Positions 13,901 to 25,900 of a stretch of DNA of 64,000 nt are shown here, one piece after another. The notes beneath the pieces were generated by a model. That model was given only the letters and a program-made list of their open reading frames with translations. It was not told where the DNA came from and did not search any database. Every line of letters starts with the position of its first letter. Position 1 is the stretch's first letter. The DNA comes from Aptenodytes patagonicus (Eukaryota > Chordata > Aves > Sphenisciformes > Spheniscidae). The stretch lies in contig NC_134949.1 of assembly GCF_965638725.1 (NCBI RefSeq), positions 13,576,951 to 13,640,950 of the forward strand. Direction: 5' to 3'. A program made the translations under genes and the position numbers.

Positions 13901-16900
13901 CTGTGTTCATAGTACAGCAGAGTTCGACGATAAGCAGATTCCAAAGTGATCAAATTTTATTTAAGAAAAAAAACCACACCTTTTTTTTTTTTTTCTTTCT
14001 TTAATTCTCTCTCATTCCAGCAACCTTGTTTACAGTGCAATCCCACAAACAGTTATACTGGTACTAGTCAAGAGTCAACGAACAGAGTCACACAGCCAAG
14101 AATGACTGAATAGCGTTTCTCTGTATATCAGCTTTGTCACGGAAGGAATTATATTGTGTAACTATGCCCTCTAGATGTCTCCTCCTCTGCTTCTGTGAAT
14201 TTGCACAAGAAGTTGGGAGAGGACACAGCTAAGACAGCTGACCCCAACTGACCAAAGGGATATTCTATGCCATATGACATCATGCTCAGCATATAAAGCC
14301 GGGGGAAGAAGGAGGAAGGGGGGACGTTCGGAGTGATGGCGTTTGTCTTCCCAAGTAACCGTTACGCGTGATGGAGCCCTGCTTTCCTGGAGATGGCTGA
14401 ACACCTGCCTGCCGGTGGGAAGGAGTGAATGAATTCCTTGCTTTGCTTTACCTGTTAAACTGCCTTTATCTCAACCCATGAGTTTTCGCACTTTTGCCCT
14501 TCAATTCTCTCCCCCATCTTGCTGCAGGGGGAGTGAGCATGGGGCCGAGCTGCCTGCTAGGGTTAAACCACAACACGTTTGCACTATTAAAGGCTTTACA
14601 GGGATGTCACTAGGACCGACACTATTAAATATTTTGAACAATTTTGATTTAAGGTAAAACTAATGACCATAAAAGGCATTTGTAAAGAACACGTAGACAG
14701 GAAGATTGATAAATAAAAGGTAGCACAGTTCGAACAACTAGTATCCTAACCTATTTAAACAAAATTCTGTGAACAAAAATTCAAGGCAAACCAAGAGCAC
14801 AAAGGCAGTGTAACTGGGAAAGCACTGGCTCTGTATGAGATCTACAGGTTTGTGATACACAGGCATCTGATCCCAATCAGTGATTCGTCAGGGGATGAGA
14901 TCAGAAATCAGGCATTATTTTGAGCTATCATAGTAAATCACACAGGGAAATAGCTAAAGAAATTACTTCTCAGTGCATGGGTTTTGGGTTTGGGGATTTT
15001 TGTGGTTTGTTTTTTTTTTTGTTGGTTTGTTTTTTTTTTTTTAGTACACTAAAATCCCCAAAATTACCTTTTAAAGCAATAAGGACTCATAACTCACAAG
15101 ATTTCAAATCAAAACGCAAGTTCTATTGGCAGTATACTTCATATGAAATTCTTAAAACTCACACAATGGGATAAAACAACATAATGAACAAAATACATAC
15201 TCTTATGGACTCTTTATCCTGCTATAGTACCTGTTGTTCTGTCAGACTAACCAGAAACATATTAATACTACAACAATTATAACAGATCTTTGAAATATGG
15301 CATTAATGTCAAATCAGCTACCAATATAAGCAAAATGTGCATAATACTGTCTTATCTTCATCACTGGAGTAATACAAAAATTCCTCCTGCTGTGCCCCGT
15401 CCCCCCTCCCATGTTCTTCTTTCCTTCCTAACGCAAAGCAAGAAGAAACACATGACAGGCTTTGGTAAGACTAGCTAATTAGCTTAGGATTTTTGGCGCT
15501 TAGTGCATACTGGAATGCCACTGGATTTTACAGAAATGAGAACAATCTAAATTGTTGAACCAACAACTAATAATTAAAGACACTTCAATGGCACTGAAAA
15601 AAGTTAGTAATAAAGCCTGTAATGAAAGTACAAAAAGTCTATGCATTCTGGATAATGATAGAGGCTTGTTGTGAAGGCATGATTATAATACATATAGCTT
15701 TCACACATGGAAGTACATATCTTGGATAATATGTTTGTTTTTTTTTTTTTTTAAAACATATGCAAAGCACAAAGCACTTGGTACAGATAAACTGAACCTG
15801 CCCAGCATAGCAGGGTATCACTAGGCCCACTCAATGTGGAAATTGAAGTAGGAGTCTGCTCGAAGGATATGCTATCTAGCAGTGCTAAATAATGGAGCCC
15901 TTAGTTTGAATTTTAAACAAGCTCAGAAGGGCTTTACAGGTTGATTTAGGTGTGTAGCAAACATAGCTGGAACAAGCATCGAAATGGCTGAGGACCCAAG
16001 AAGTGCATTTCATTGATCCCTATCTAGGTTTTTCTATTTCTGATTTACTTCACTGAGCTCCTGAATAATTGCAGGCACTTCATTAAAAAATTTCAGATGC
16101 AAAGCAATAAAATTAGTCCAAAATGAATCCCAAGTGGGTCAGAGGGAGAGCTTTACAACTGGTACAGTGTAGATTTCTTTGTAATCATCCTTTATGGCAG
16201 GCATAATCTGTAAATTAAAGGGTAGTGCTGCAGTTCTCCACTGCCATTCGAGCTGTATATTCTGCACTCTGTAGTACACCTTAGCGCTGCCTTCTAGGTA
16301 CTTCAGTCACTAACCAGGTTTCTGGCAAAATACAAAGCCTACTGTACACATACAGAAAAGGACAACAGTCAAAGGCAACTGAAAAAGCCAAGGTGTGAAT
16401 TTTACACAAAAATGTGGCCAAAGTGTCATAATGCAGCAAGCTATACACACTAAGTGAGACACAACCACTGTTACTACTACAAGGTGCAATGTCTAGAAGC
16501 AAGACACCAAATTTAAAACAGTAAATTGCTGGAAGTGATCCCAAGACCAAAATAGATTTGTTGTGCTTCTTTCTGAATTCATATTGTTATTATTATAGAA
16601 CAATTACAGCCAAGATTCTTTCTCCCTTAAACATGTTTCATGCCACATATCCTTAAAAAGATCCCCAAACCTCTGACCACGTGTTAATAAGTAACACGGC
16701 CTTCCTGTCTGTAAAGCTGATCAAATTCCTTCCTTCACAGTTAAATCACATAAGATAAAAATGAAAAGTGTAAGCTCTTTGCTAAATACCAATTGTCAGA
16801 TTTATAGCTTATGCTTGCCTTCTTGGATGCTCAAAAGCATTAACACCTATTTGTCCAAAAATGCTTTTCCTGGTTGCGCACCCTTCAGCACAGCTTTTCT

Positions 16901-18028
16901 GAAGTGCAGTCAACACATTAGAAAATACACTGAGAATTAATCCTAACTGTCAAAACTGTAACCATCATAACACTTGTTGCGGCCACAAAGATAACTCGTG
17001 GCTTTCCAGTATCCATTACTCTTCATGGAAGAGAAGCTTCTCTCAGAGGTTGCTTCCCCTGCCTCCTTCTTTATATACGGTATCTGACAGAAGCAATACA
17101 CCAAGAACAAATAATGGTGTTTCCCAGTAAACTGGCACTGTACCTTCAGTATTTCAGTACAAATACTTGCTCAGGTTAGTTTTAACATATGCAATTTTTT
17201 CTCCTGCTGTACTGAAACAGAAAAACATAGATTTGCAAACACTTCTGTAAGTAAGTGACAGCAACTATTTATTACATTTTTATGAAAAAGATGTAACATA
17301 TGTAGTAAACGGCAGTCTGGAAGAAAAAAAAGGCAAAATTTTAAAAGTGAGATATGCCACAGCTGTTTCATCCAATATGAATGATGTTAGCAGTATGCTT
17401 CATAAGGCAACACCTATTAAAAAGGAAAGAGTGTAACTGTAGTTTATGACTGAGGTAGGGGGCCATTTTTGTTGCTTTTGTAAATATAAACTGAGCTGGA
17501 TGAATCAAAGGGTGTGGAACTAACAAAAAGGAGACAAAAAAATTTAAGAGGCAGAAAGTAGTAACCCACCTTTTGAAAAGAACAAAGTGATAACAACAAT
17601 TTGAAAAACAACACTTAGAAAAGTCTCCAAAAGATGCCTAGTAAGTGTTAGTTAGAAACTGTCCTATTTTATTGATTAGAGCAGAAGTAAAAGTAGTCTA
17701 AATCAAGAACAGAAAACATGCAAGTATTTACCTGCTTTGAGCATGGCACGTTGCTGTTATTTTTTTCCATGAGGGACCATTTCAAAATATTTGGCAAGGT
17801 TGGCGACTTCCATGTTGGCCACGGGTTGACAAATTTCCCATCTTTGCCTCTCTTTGATTTAGTGACATCCTCTTCTAATCTGTAGTCCAGCCTGAAGCTT
17901 TTCCTCGAGGTCCTGGAAGAATCGCTGCCCCTGGAACCTCGACCTGAATTCTGACGTTTCCTCACCGCTTCTTTAGGGTACTGGTTACACGCAGTCAAAG
18001 GCTGCTCTTCACCCATTTTCTTATCCAT
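7865..18028 (-). CDS. NAPEPLD: NAPEPLD, N-acyl phosphatidylethanolamine-hydrolysing phospholipase D, complete
   Basis: CDS complement join(7865..7990, 9322..9436, 10513..11159, 17732..18028), 1185 nt, 394 aa (human 393). This membrane-associated zinc hydrolase cleaves N-acyl-phosphatidylethanolamines to N-acylethanolamines (anandamide, palmitoylethanolamide) plus phosphatidic acid. It has a metallo-beta-lactamase fold and is unrelated to HKD phospholipases D. Seen: the motif SHTHYDH supplies H186, H188, D190 and H191; further metal ligands are H254 (PSQHW), D285 (SGDTGY) and H344 (AIHWG). All seven positions known from the human enzyme are present, shifted by one. Start at 18028 is chosen because it aligns with the human N-terminus ([12 protein letters not shown] follows) and lies 16 nt into its exon. 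The N-terminal ~90 residues are basic and hydrophilic. Splice phases close exactly. Expected to be active. Confidence 0.97.
7991..10512 (-). other. NAPEPLD: NAPEPLD introns 2 and 3 of the coding region
   Basis: Two introns (7991-9321, 9437-10512) with homopolymer tracts, including G9 near 8110, A-rich runs near 8815 and a C/A-rich run at about 9525-9580. No coding or named mobile element seen. Confidence 0.55.
9322..9436 (-). CDS. NAPEPLD: NAPEPLD coding exon 3
   Basis: 115 nt, completing R315 and encoding residues 316-353. Contains [14 protein letters not shown] and the metal ligand H344 in [12 protein letters not shown]. Acceptor TTTTGGTAG, donor GAG|GTAAAT. Confidence 0.97.
10513..11159 (-). 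CDS. NAPEPLD: NAPEPLD coding exon 2 (catalytic core)
   Basis: 647 nt, residues 100-315 (last codon split AG|G). Acceptor TTTTGCTAG, donor AAG|GTATGG. Holds ligands H186, H188, D190, H191, H254 and D285. Confidence 0.97.
13455..13541 (+). mobile_element. CR1-like LINE fragment, reverse-transcriptase region (5' piece)
   Basis: The plus strand translates to [14 protein letters not shown], matching the conserved block of LINE reverse transcriptases just before the GVPQGSVLGP motif. The element is old, breaks off at the LTR at 13542 and resumes at about 14576. The 5' limit is uncertain. Confidence 0.6.
13542..14575 (+). mobile_element. Solo LTR, ERVL-type avian endogenous retrovirus
   Basis: Begins TGTACTGGTTTTGGCTGGGA and ends GGTTAAACCACAACA, i.e. 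TG...CA ends. It has a TATA-like TATAAAG at 14292-14298 and a U5 with several in-frame stops; no gag/pol/env sequence is attached. I recognise the sequence as a common bird ERVL-class LTR from recollection, not from a search. The flanking 5-mers (CATAT, CGTTT) do not match well, so the target duplication has decayed or the ends are off by a base or two. A ~0.5 kb foreign segment interrupts it at about 13692-14188. Confidence 0.75.
13692..14188. mobile_element. Unclassified insertion inside the LTR
   Basis: Sequence that does not belong to the LTR as I recall it, bounded by the direct repeat ATGTCTCC[G/T]CCTCT (13678-13691 and 14175-14188, 13 of 14 identical), which looks like a target-site duplication. 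It contains a poly-A/poly-T stretch near 13965-13993. No protein is recognisable. Confidence 0.4.
14576..14900 (+). mobile_element. CR1-like LINE fragment (3' piece, continues after the LTR)
   Basis: Directly after the LTR the plus strand reads [16 protein letters not shown], the decayed GVPQGSVLGPxLFNIxIND motif of LINE reverse transcriptase. It follows on from the fragment left of the LTR. The 3' limit is approximate. Confidence 0.6.
17732..18028 (-). CDS. NAPEPLD: NAPEPLD coding exon 1
   Basis: 297 nt, residues 1-99, phase 0 at its donor CAG|GTAAAT. The exon itself starts at 18044 after a TTTTAG acceptor, so 16 nt of 5'UTR precede the ATG and at least one noncoding exon must lie upstream. 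Confidence 0.96.
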
Positions 18029-21000
18029 ATCTTTTTGAGGAGAACTAAAATAAATTTTAAATTAATCAATCTTTTCTTGAACTAACATCAAGATTCATAA
18101 GATCGAATGTTCTCACACACATTAGAAACAAGCCTGCCCTTCTCATTTTATGATCTACTGTATTTTTTCCCCTCAACAAAATAGCTTTTAAAACAGTTGC
18201 TATTACACAAAAGACTTCAAAAACATGCTGTGGCAAGTAGACATGAGATCTCTTTGTAGTTCAGACAGAGTTTTACTCACCGGTATGCACAGCTTCAGAT
18301 ACTAACACTATTATCTACCAACTGCAAGAGTGAGGGGGAAGGGTTCCTTAATTTACATTTTGGAAGAATAGTAAGTTCCTCCTGAAACTTATGACATTTA
18401 GTGCCTGATGTAATACCATCCTGCAAACCTGTCCAAGAGACACTGAAACTATACAGTACCTTAGGATTTGCCTATATGGTAACTTTGTTTTGTAGTAAAA
18501 GCAGCAGCCTCACATAGCATTAATAACACATTACTTCTACCGACAAGATGCACATACATGCAGACGAGTCAGAACACAGAAGACGTTTGGGCCTATTTCC
18601 TATTTTGTCCAAAACCAAGGAAAAGCTTATCGTAATAACAGTAAAAGTAACTGTTTCAAATACAGTTTTGATACAAATTTAACTGAGCTGACTAGTGAAA
18701 GGTCACAGAAAATTGGAACATCACAAATAAATCATGGCTGCAATGTCTGTTCTTAATTCCATTGTGAAATGCAAAGAAGTGAGAAAATAACCGAGACAAG
18801 CTTATTTCTATAAAGTCACAATTCTGGCACATTTCTTAGAAAACTGCGAACTCTGTAGTCAGAGTCTCTTATTCCAAACTGCACTTAAGTGTTCCAGAGT
18901 TTAGGAATAGGGAGTCTTATTGATCTCATAATATCCAAGATAGAAAAAAACAAATACCCCTATTTTATTTTAAAAGTTGCTGAAGCAATTCATTTGAAGC
19001 TAAATACTTCAGTTTCCATATTTACTTTCAACTGAAATGTTGAAAGTAAATGTACTGTTCTGACATTTTTTAAAAATAGGTTGCTATTTTAAAGAGTGCA
19101 CAACTTTCTGGTACTTATAAGCTCTACCTGATAAAAACTCAAAGATGACCAGTAATGAACAGACAGCATGATACACTGCTTAGGTGCAGGAGTAATTTTT
19201 AATACCAAATTGTGAAGTTTGTCCTGTGGAAAACTCTCCACCATGTGTTTTAGACTATCTACTGTTTCATTAACTCAGATACTCAAACTTTGGCTGTATA
19301 CTCATATGAGACGCACTGGCCTGATGTACCAAAGCCAGTCCACTCAAACAACATTTTCAGAGAACAGAATTAAAGCCCACAGGTTTCTTAGGAATTACTT
19401 CCTAAATGAGATATTTTCTAAGTAGCTGGGTATGCATAACTCACTATGCCCCTCATAAGTTCATAATTACCGGGGTGGGGGGGGGGAATATTTTCATTGC
19501 AACATTACAGCTAAGATTTTACACATGTGTGTGTGTTATCAAATTGAACCCAAATGCATTTACTGGTGATGCTCTAACTTCAAATGCAGAGCCTGTCCCT
19601 GCTATTTCAGCAGCAACTGATTACCAAACATAAAGTGTGGTGTCGGTTCCAAAGATATGACAATTGATAAATATTGTTAAATTTTCTTAACAAAACAACC
19701 ATTATTTTGCCATAGAGTAGAGATAAAATATTAACACATCAAAATTCACTTCTGATAAAGCAGCATGAACAATGTTCAGAAAACATTGCTGATATATAAT
19801 TTTTTGATAAATAGTACCCTTAGTCATAATCTTGTTTTAATGTAATTGCTTTGTACTCTAGTTTCCCTGTAGTTTTACTGAAACCACTCCATTTATGTCT
19901 TTTCTATTTAGCAATAATATACCACATCTGCATCATAATTTTAATTTAACTGGTTTTTAATTTAACTAGGCTTTTTTCTCTATTCCACTAAACATTTACT
20001 GGAATCAGCCTTCAATGGAACAGCCACCCAACTTGCTCTATACCATTTTAAGCAGACATAAATGGTAAAAAAAAAGAATCAGTGACACAAAAAGGTAGAC
20101 AGAAAACCCCAAAAATTGTAATGGATATTTTAACTGTTACTTTAACCTAAGAGGGGTTTGGCTTTTTTTTGGCATTCCTCAAAGAGCATTTTCAATACCA
20201 AGTCAGCTTATTAATTTAGCAAAGCACGCAGACACAGCATAAAACATCTACTCTTCTAGAAAGCATCATGAAAACAAATCACAAAAGTTTAATCAGATAG
20301 GTACTTAATTCAAGGAAATTCTTCTGTTAACATCTCAGATGTCTGATTTTTAAATCTATGTAACTACTGTAATTATTGTTCCTACAAGACATTTTATATT
20401 AGAGACCGGTGCCTAAGGTTTTATTTTTAAGCTTCTGTTTATCTATTCATTCATCTCTAAAATAGGTGGGTTCTACTTTTGCTTAAATTTTCATATAAAC
20501 CTTTGATCTTATCCTGAAAGTATAAACCTCTAGGGGAAGTAGGGATCAACTATGCTGATTAAACAAAGACAATGTCAAAGCATTTAAGGCACTGCAGGTA
20601 TCTGTCTACCAACATATTTTCCACATGATGCACATACATTACTTTCATTAGTATTCCATAAGCAACTGAAGGGATAAAAGACCTCAGTGCTCACAGAATA
20701 CTTTAAACCCTTTTACATGCATAAGAAAGGGACACATTTACAAACAATTAACTGATGAAGTATTCCTGATGAACTGTAGATTCCTTTGAAGTATCAATCT
20801 TGCCAGTTCATTTCTGTTTCCTTTAAACTGGTAAAATATATCCTAGAATATTCATGGAATACAGTAAAAGAAATCTAATTTTGTTAAAAAAAAAAAAAGG
20901 TAGACAATCATTTCTTGAAAGCCAGCAATCATCAGCTTAAAATAAAACTCAAGCAGTTATTAGCCCAAGGAGATTCTTACCCTTTTGCAAAAGAAAGCCT

Positions 21001-22353
21001 CTACAGACAAGGAGATTTGGCGGGTATATTTTAAATATTAGAAAATACCCAATCAGAAATGAGCTGATTTTTCATCCAGCTTTCCTGAATTCTTTCCCAA
21101 GAAAAATAATAGTTTGACACTCGAGAAATAAATTTAAGCACCAGATTGCCAGGCAAATTATGAGCGATAGAGACACCAAAATCAAACTGGAGTAAAGTAG
21201 TTGTGTTCACTTGGGAGGGGCAGGGGGAAGGGGTCATGTCCTCGGTGAGTATTTGTTATTGTATGGTTCCACAAGAAATCTTCTATTTTCCACACTTTTA
21301 AACAAAGAGGAAAACTACTATTCTACTTAAAAGCATTGACCTGCTTTCTTAACAAATGGAACCCATCCGTCAGGATGAGGTGACTTACCCCCAAACAAGG
21401 GCAAGTGGATTGCCACCATTTGTAAGAGGGGCTCAGGCAAGACGCAACCCAACCGCCCTCTCAGTGCTCAGAGGTGCTTTACTGCTTCAACTGAATTCAG
21501 AAAAGGAAATGGACCAAGACATACAAACTACTAAAGGAGGCCATTAGTCATGCCAAATCCACGAGGCCAGAAAGTACTCTAGACAGAGGGGAAGGACACC
21601 ACTGCCTGATGAATAGGATGAAGCCTAACATGAATCAAAATGCGGAGCTCACATAACTGGTTTCCCAGCACCAAATACTAAGGAGCCCCTAGTAATCCAC
21701 AAAGCAAGAGAGAAGTTGTAGATCGGGCAGGACATGGCATGGAAAACCCATGTCTTATGTCATGGTAAACAGGCTTACACCTGTAAACAGGATATAGCCC
21801 TTAGGACAACAGGTTTGGGGTCAATTGTTTATTTTAGCATTGCCTATTTAACTGAACTTGGATACAAACATTTTGGCTTTGAGTCTTCTGTTTATTTAGG
21901 AAAATAATTAAAAGTTTAGTTAAGCATTTTAATACCTTCTCTTTCTGTTCTAAAAGGTTGGAAACAGGATACGTTAATGTTACAGGAAGCACTCTGACAT
22001 TAAAATTTTTCTTTTTAAATGATCTTTTAAACAGAGCAGAGCTTCAAGCCAAATTATTTTAACTTTATTTGAAGAAATGCATCAACATAAGATCTATTGT
22101 GTGAGTCTTCACCTTTTCCACCCAGTCTCCTCTAACATCCACTACTCTGTAACTGAAATGGATGTAGTTCCTCCTACTAAGCATACAGCCATGCTACAAA
22201 CAGTAAAGTCTGCCAGAACAGATTTATCCTTCTTTTCTACACAGAAATGTGGTCCTTGTTTAACAAATTCATAAGCCAGAAAGTTTAAGAAAGAGTTACT
22301 ATGAAGCTATAGTTTACTGGAACCCAACAACGCCCACAAAACTTCACACTTAC

Positions 22354-22483
22354 CTTGCAAATATTCCATAGCTTTCCAAATATCCTTAGTTTTCTCTGTT
22401 TTTGAAGCAATGAGTTTGGTTCATTTCTAATTGCTGTCTCTCTGTACAGACTACATCCAGAACTGGGCTGCACTACACATCAC
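22354..22483 (-). other. Candidate noncoding exon (NAPEPLD 5'UTR or lncRNA)
   Basis: On the minus strand a strong acceptor (GCTGTCCCTTTTAG) is followed 130 nt later by a near-perfect donor (CAAG|GTAAGT). All three frames meet a stop early, so it is noncoding. It lies between the CpG island and the first NAPEPLD coding exon, which requires an upstream exon. Splice-site logic only. Confidence 0.3.
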
Positions 22484-22530
22484 CTAAAAGGGACAGCACA
22501 CAATTCCTAGCAAACTCATTTGGTTTGTGT

Positions 22531-22640
22531 TTCATCATGCCACTGTAGCCTTATCAAAGCAAGAATCTGAGCTTTCTGCAAGTCATGTACTGCTACACAA
22601 CTTGGAAGTCTTCTTTCAACATATGTATTTTTTAAGACTG
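22531..22640. repeat. Local direct duplication, copy 1
   Basis: Starts TTCATCATGCCACTGTAGCC. Aligns over about 110 bases with 22861-22970 at roughly 86% identity; most differences are transitions. Exactly 330 bases separate the starts. Confidence 0.8.
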
Positions 22641-22860
22641 CAAAAAGCACACTTTTGGGCTTGAAACAAACAACAAAAAAAAGTACTTTTTTTTGAAAAA
22701 AGCCTCCCACCCGCTCAACTATCAAATGACTACCAGCTAAGTTTTGGCTGTGCTTTTATTTTTCCTTCAGGTCTGAAATTGTCTGCTTTAATTAATGAAC
22801 AGTTTGAGACTGGAAAATTCTGAATGCATTTAAACTTTTATTGTGCAGTACTTCAGGCTG

Positions 22861-22970
22861 TTCATCATACCACTGTAGCCTTATCAAAGCAAGAACCCGA
22901 GCTTTCTGCAAACCATATACTGCTATGCGACTTGAAAGTTTTCTTTCACTATACATATTTTTTTAATGAC
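22861..22970. repeat. Local direct duplication, copy 2
   Basis: Starts TTCATCATACCACTGTAGCC, same orientation as copy 1. The flanks do not align, so it is a segmental copy rather than a satellite. Confidence 0.8.
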
Positions 22971-25900
22971 TGCAACAGCAGTTGCAACAGCAATTATTCC
23001 AGACACTCTTGGTCTTAGGATTTCACACAAAGAAGAGCACTCAAGCTTGCAACTAGTTGATCTATAAATACTTTTATTATTTGAGATTTCCCATTAAAAG
23101 TCACAAGCAAGAACAAGCAGTGCAGAAATTTTCATTCAAATTATTTTATGTTTTAACAGCCAGCTTGGGATTCTGCATGATATCCTATTTCCATATTTTC
23201 TAAATACCCACAAAGAAAAAAATCCATGCTAGTACAGACTTCTTCCATCCTTGGATGCACCCATTTCATAGCACAGCTATAAGTTGCCAGCCCAGTTCTT
23301 CTCTGTTCTCAACAGATCTGTAAGTATCCTGACTCTACAGTGATCTTGTGTACTGTTAAAGAAAGATGAAAAACTGAGTTGATAACAGAAACAGAAATAG
23401 CTTTCTCCATAAACAACCTCATAGAATTAGGATGAATCCTTTGCTGTTCTTACCTAGTTTTGAGGATCAACAGTAAAACAAAGCAAAGTTTTATTTAGAC
23501 ATTACAGAGAAAAAAATTTTAGTTACAAATGAAACAAATGTGAAGCATCTACCCATGGTCGTCTGTTGTTAGGCATATTCTTACAACAGCTGTATTTATA
23601 AGCAGCCATCACCATGAGCCAACCCATTTCTGCCCTCATTACTCCCTGAGGCTTGCCAAAACAAACATTTGTGTCCACATGGTGAATTAGTTCAAGAAAC
23701 TGATCTAGCTGATAGTCACTTCTTACCTTCCCATCCCCTGGAGAAGTATTTATTTTTCACCTGCATCACTGTGTAACCATGCAAGTGTTTATACCAACAA
23801 ACTGGCTAGGACAGGGAAGGGTAAGAACAGGAATATACTGTTGTAAGCAAAAACTGCTTATGCCAGTGCTGCTAGACAAAAAGTAATTTATTAAATAGGC
23901 TCCGTTTAGAATTCTCTCAGTCACATACACCACCAAGTCAGGTTCAGCAATTCCCCCTACCCCTAAAATACTTCATTTTCAATCCATTCCCCATCCAAGG
24001 TTTCACATTTTAGTACTGATGCTGCTTAAACTCTCTGGCTGCCACCTCCAAGAGTGATGTTTCATGTTATAACCAAGCAAATTCAATAGCTACCTACCAC
24101 CCAAAAGGCAGCCCACTCCTGTTACTACACATTCTGACCTCTACTTTCCTGGCATTCATCAGGGGAACTAAACCAACAGAAAGTTATTCATAGTCTTTAC
24201 AAGTGCCTATCAGCTACACCCTTCTATGCCTCTGGATACAAAAGCAAATAGGCTTTAGAGTCAGGTCCATCAGTATTACCTGGAGCCAGCTATTTCTCAA
24301 CCCTGAGTTAAATCTGATCAGCTATGGGCATTGTATCAACTGCATAAAGATGCCTCTTCCTGGAAGTGGGACGATACATAACTATTTTCCCTTTGTTTCC
24401 ACGCACCCCAGCTGACTGTCCCTGTCCAATATGAGCACTTTGTAGTCCCCAAACATGTTTATGAACTGTATTTAATATTATAAAATTTTGTGTTACATGC
24501 ACATTCTGTTTAGGTTATGATCCCTGATATGACAGTAGTTGTCCATAGGGGCCATGCATATTAACAGAGATGACAGACCCAGTAGCAAATTTCTTTAGCT
24601 ATACAGACCTATTAAAATAAGTTATTTCCCTCTCTACCCTCATCTTTTACTGCAGTCTTGAATAAAAGTATCCAAAAGTTGGCATGTGGCCATCACATTT
24701 AAAAGAGCAGCCTAGACGATCATTACGATTAAGCACAAGAGCAGTGTAATTCTGTGCTATTGCTGAAGCAGTCACCAAAGGAAAGCAGGAGTCAATTTTC
24801 CCTATGCCAGAACAGAAAGTGCTTTCCTTTGCTCTCCCTAAAAAACTAATTTCATACGACTACTTAACGTATAAGGAAGAATGTTGAAAACACAAGAGCT
24901 GGAATGAAAGTTTTCTTACCTGCTCTGCAGGACTCAGGCTGACAACATACAGAAGCAAGGTTTGTGCATTACAGCTGCGTTATGGTACACAAGACAATAA
25001 CTGGATCACAGATCAAATGCAGACAATTTTTAAAACCAACAGAAAAATAAGAGAAGATAGCACATGCACACAGGTGGGCAGATAAACCATGGATTCCAAC
25101 AGCAACGATAATCTCCATGGACGGCCCTTCACACTTGTACAGAATTTCAATAAAGCTTTACCAAAAGAGCAAACATGAAACTTGTACCCACCCAGCTACA
25201 CGATCTGGACCCCAACTTTAGTGTTCTAGCACCAGCTCCACTCCTGTAAGTATTTATGCAAACGAGCAGTTCATTAGTTTCAGTTGGTCTACTGATGTGA
25301 CTACAGTTAATAACAGAGCCAAACCTTTCCAGGATGGGACTTAGTGTTAGAAAAAACAAACTTTACAGGTTAGCATTTACAAACACGCTTTAGCCACTCC
25401 CATGCATTAACAGCCTATGCATCTTGGGTTTAGTATTTTAAGTTATTATGTAATGTTGAAGCTGTTAGCACAGGTTTTTCTTAACTAAAATGCAGTTTTA
25501 AAATATTACAAGCTCACACTCTGTCCTGAGGGTAAAGATTTCCCATCTAACATCTTACATCAATTACGTAAGACTAAAAATAAATACTACTACACATAAT
25601 GAAACTAAGGTTCCACTTGAACACACTATGGTAGAAATACAATTTCCTTTGTAGCACATGGCCATAGAGGCAAGGTAAGAACTGTTTTCATAAAATGGCT
25701 AGAAATCATGTTAAAACCTTGATCCATAGGATCCACGTGGCAAAGCAGGATCTGAAGCAGTTCATTTATAATCAACTCTGGCACTTTTATGTCTGCAACT
25801 GCGCAATTGCTATCTCCACCTCATTTACTAAGCCTTTTAATTTTCTTTTTCCTTTTCTCTCCATGCCAGAAAGGAACAAACTCCTATGCAAACCTTCTCT

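Larger units (their letters stand above)
11160..17731 (-). other. NAPEPLD: NAPEPLD large intron with nested retroelements
   Basis: 6.6 kb intron between coding exons 1 and 2. It carries an old LINE fragment interrupted by a solo LTR (13.5-14.9 kb) and long poly-T/poly-A tracts near 13145, 13980, 15010-15045 and 15740. No other exon is recognisable. Confidence 0.6.

Noticed and set aside
15000-15046. Long T-rich tract as a possible retrogene poly(A) tail in antisense
   Set aside because: No adjoining intronless gene copy or target duplication seen.
24900-24990. Minus-strand donor GCAG|GTAAGA near 24919, possible exon
   Set aside because: The donor is strong but no convincing acceptor lies at a sensible distance; other isolated GTAAG sites in this intron (20980, 23450, 23730) have the same problem.
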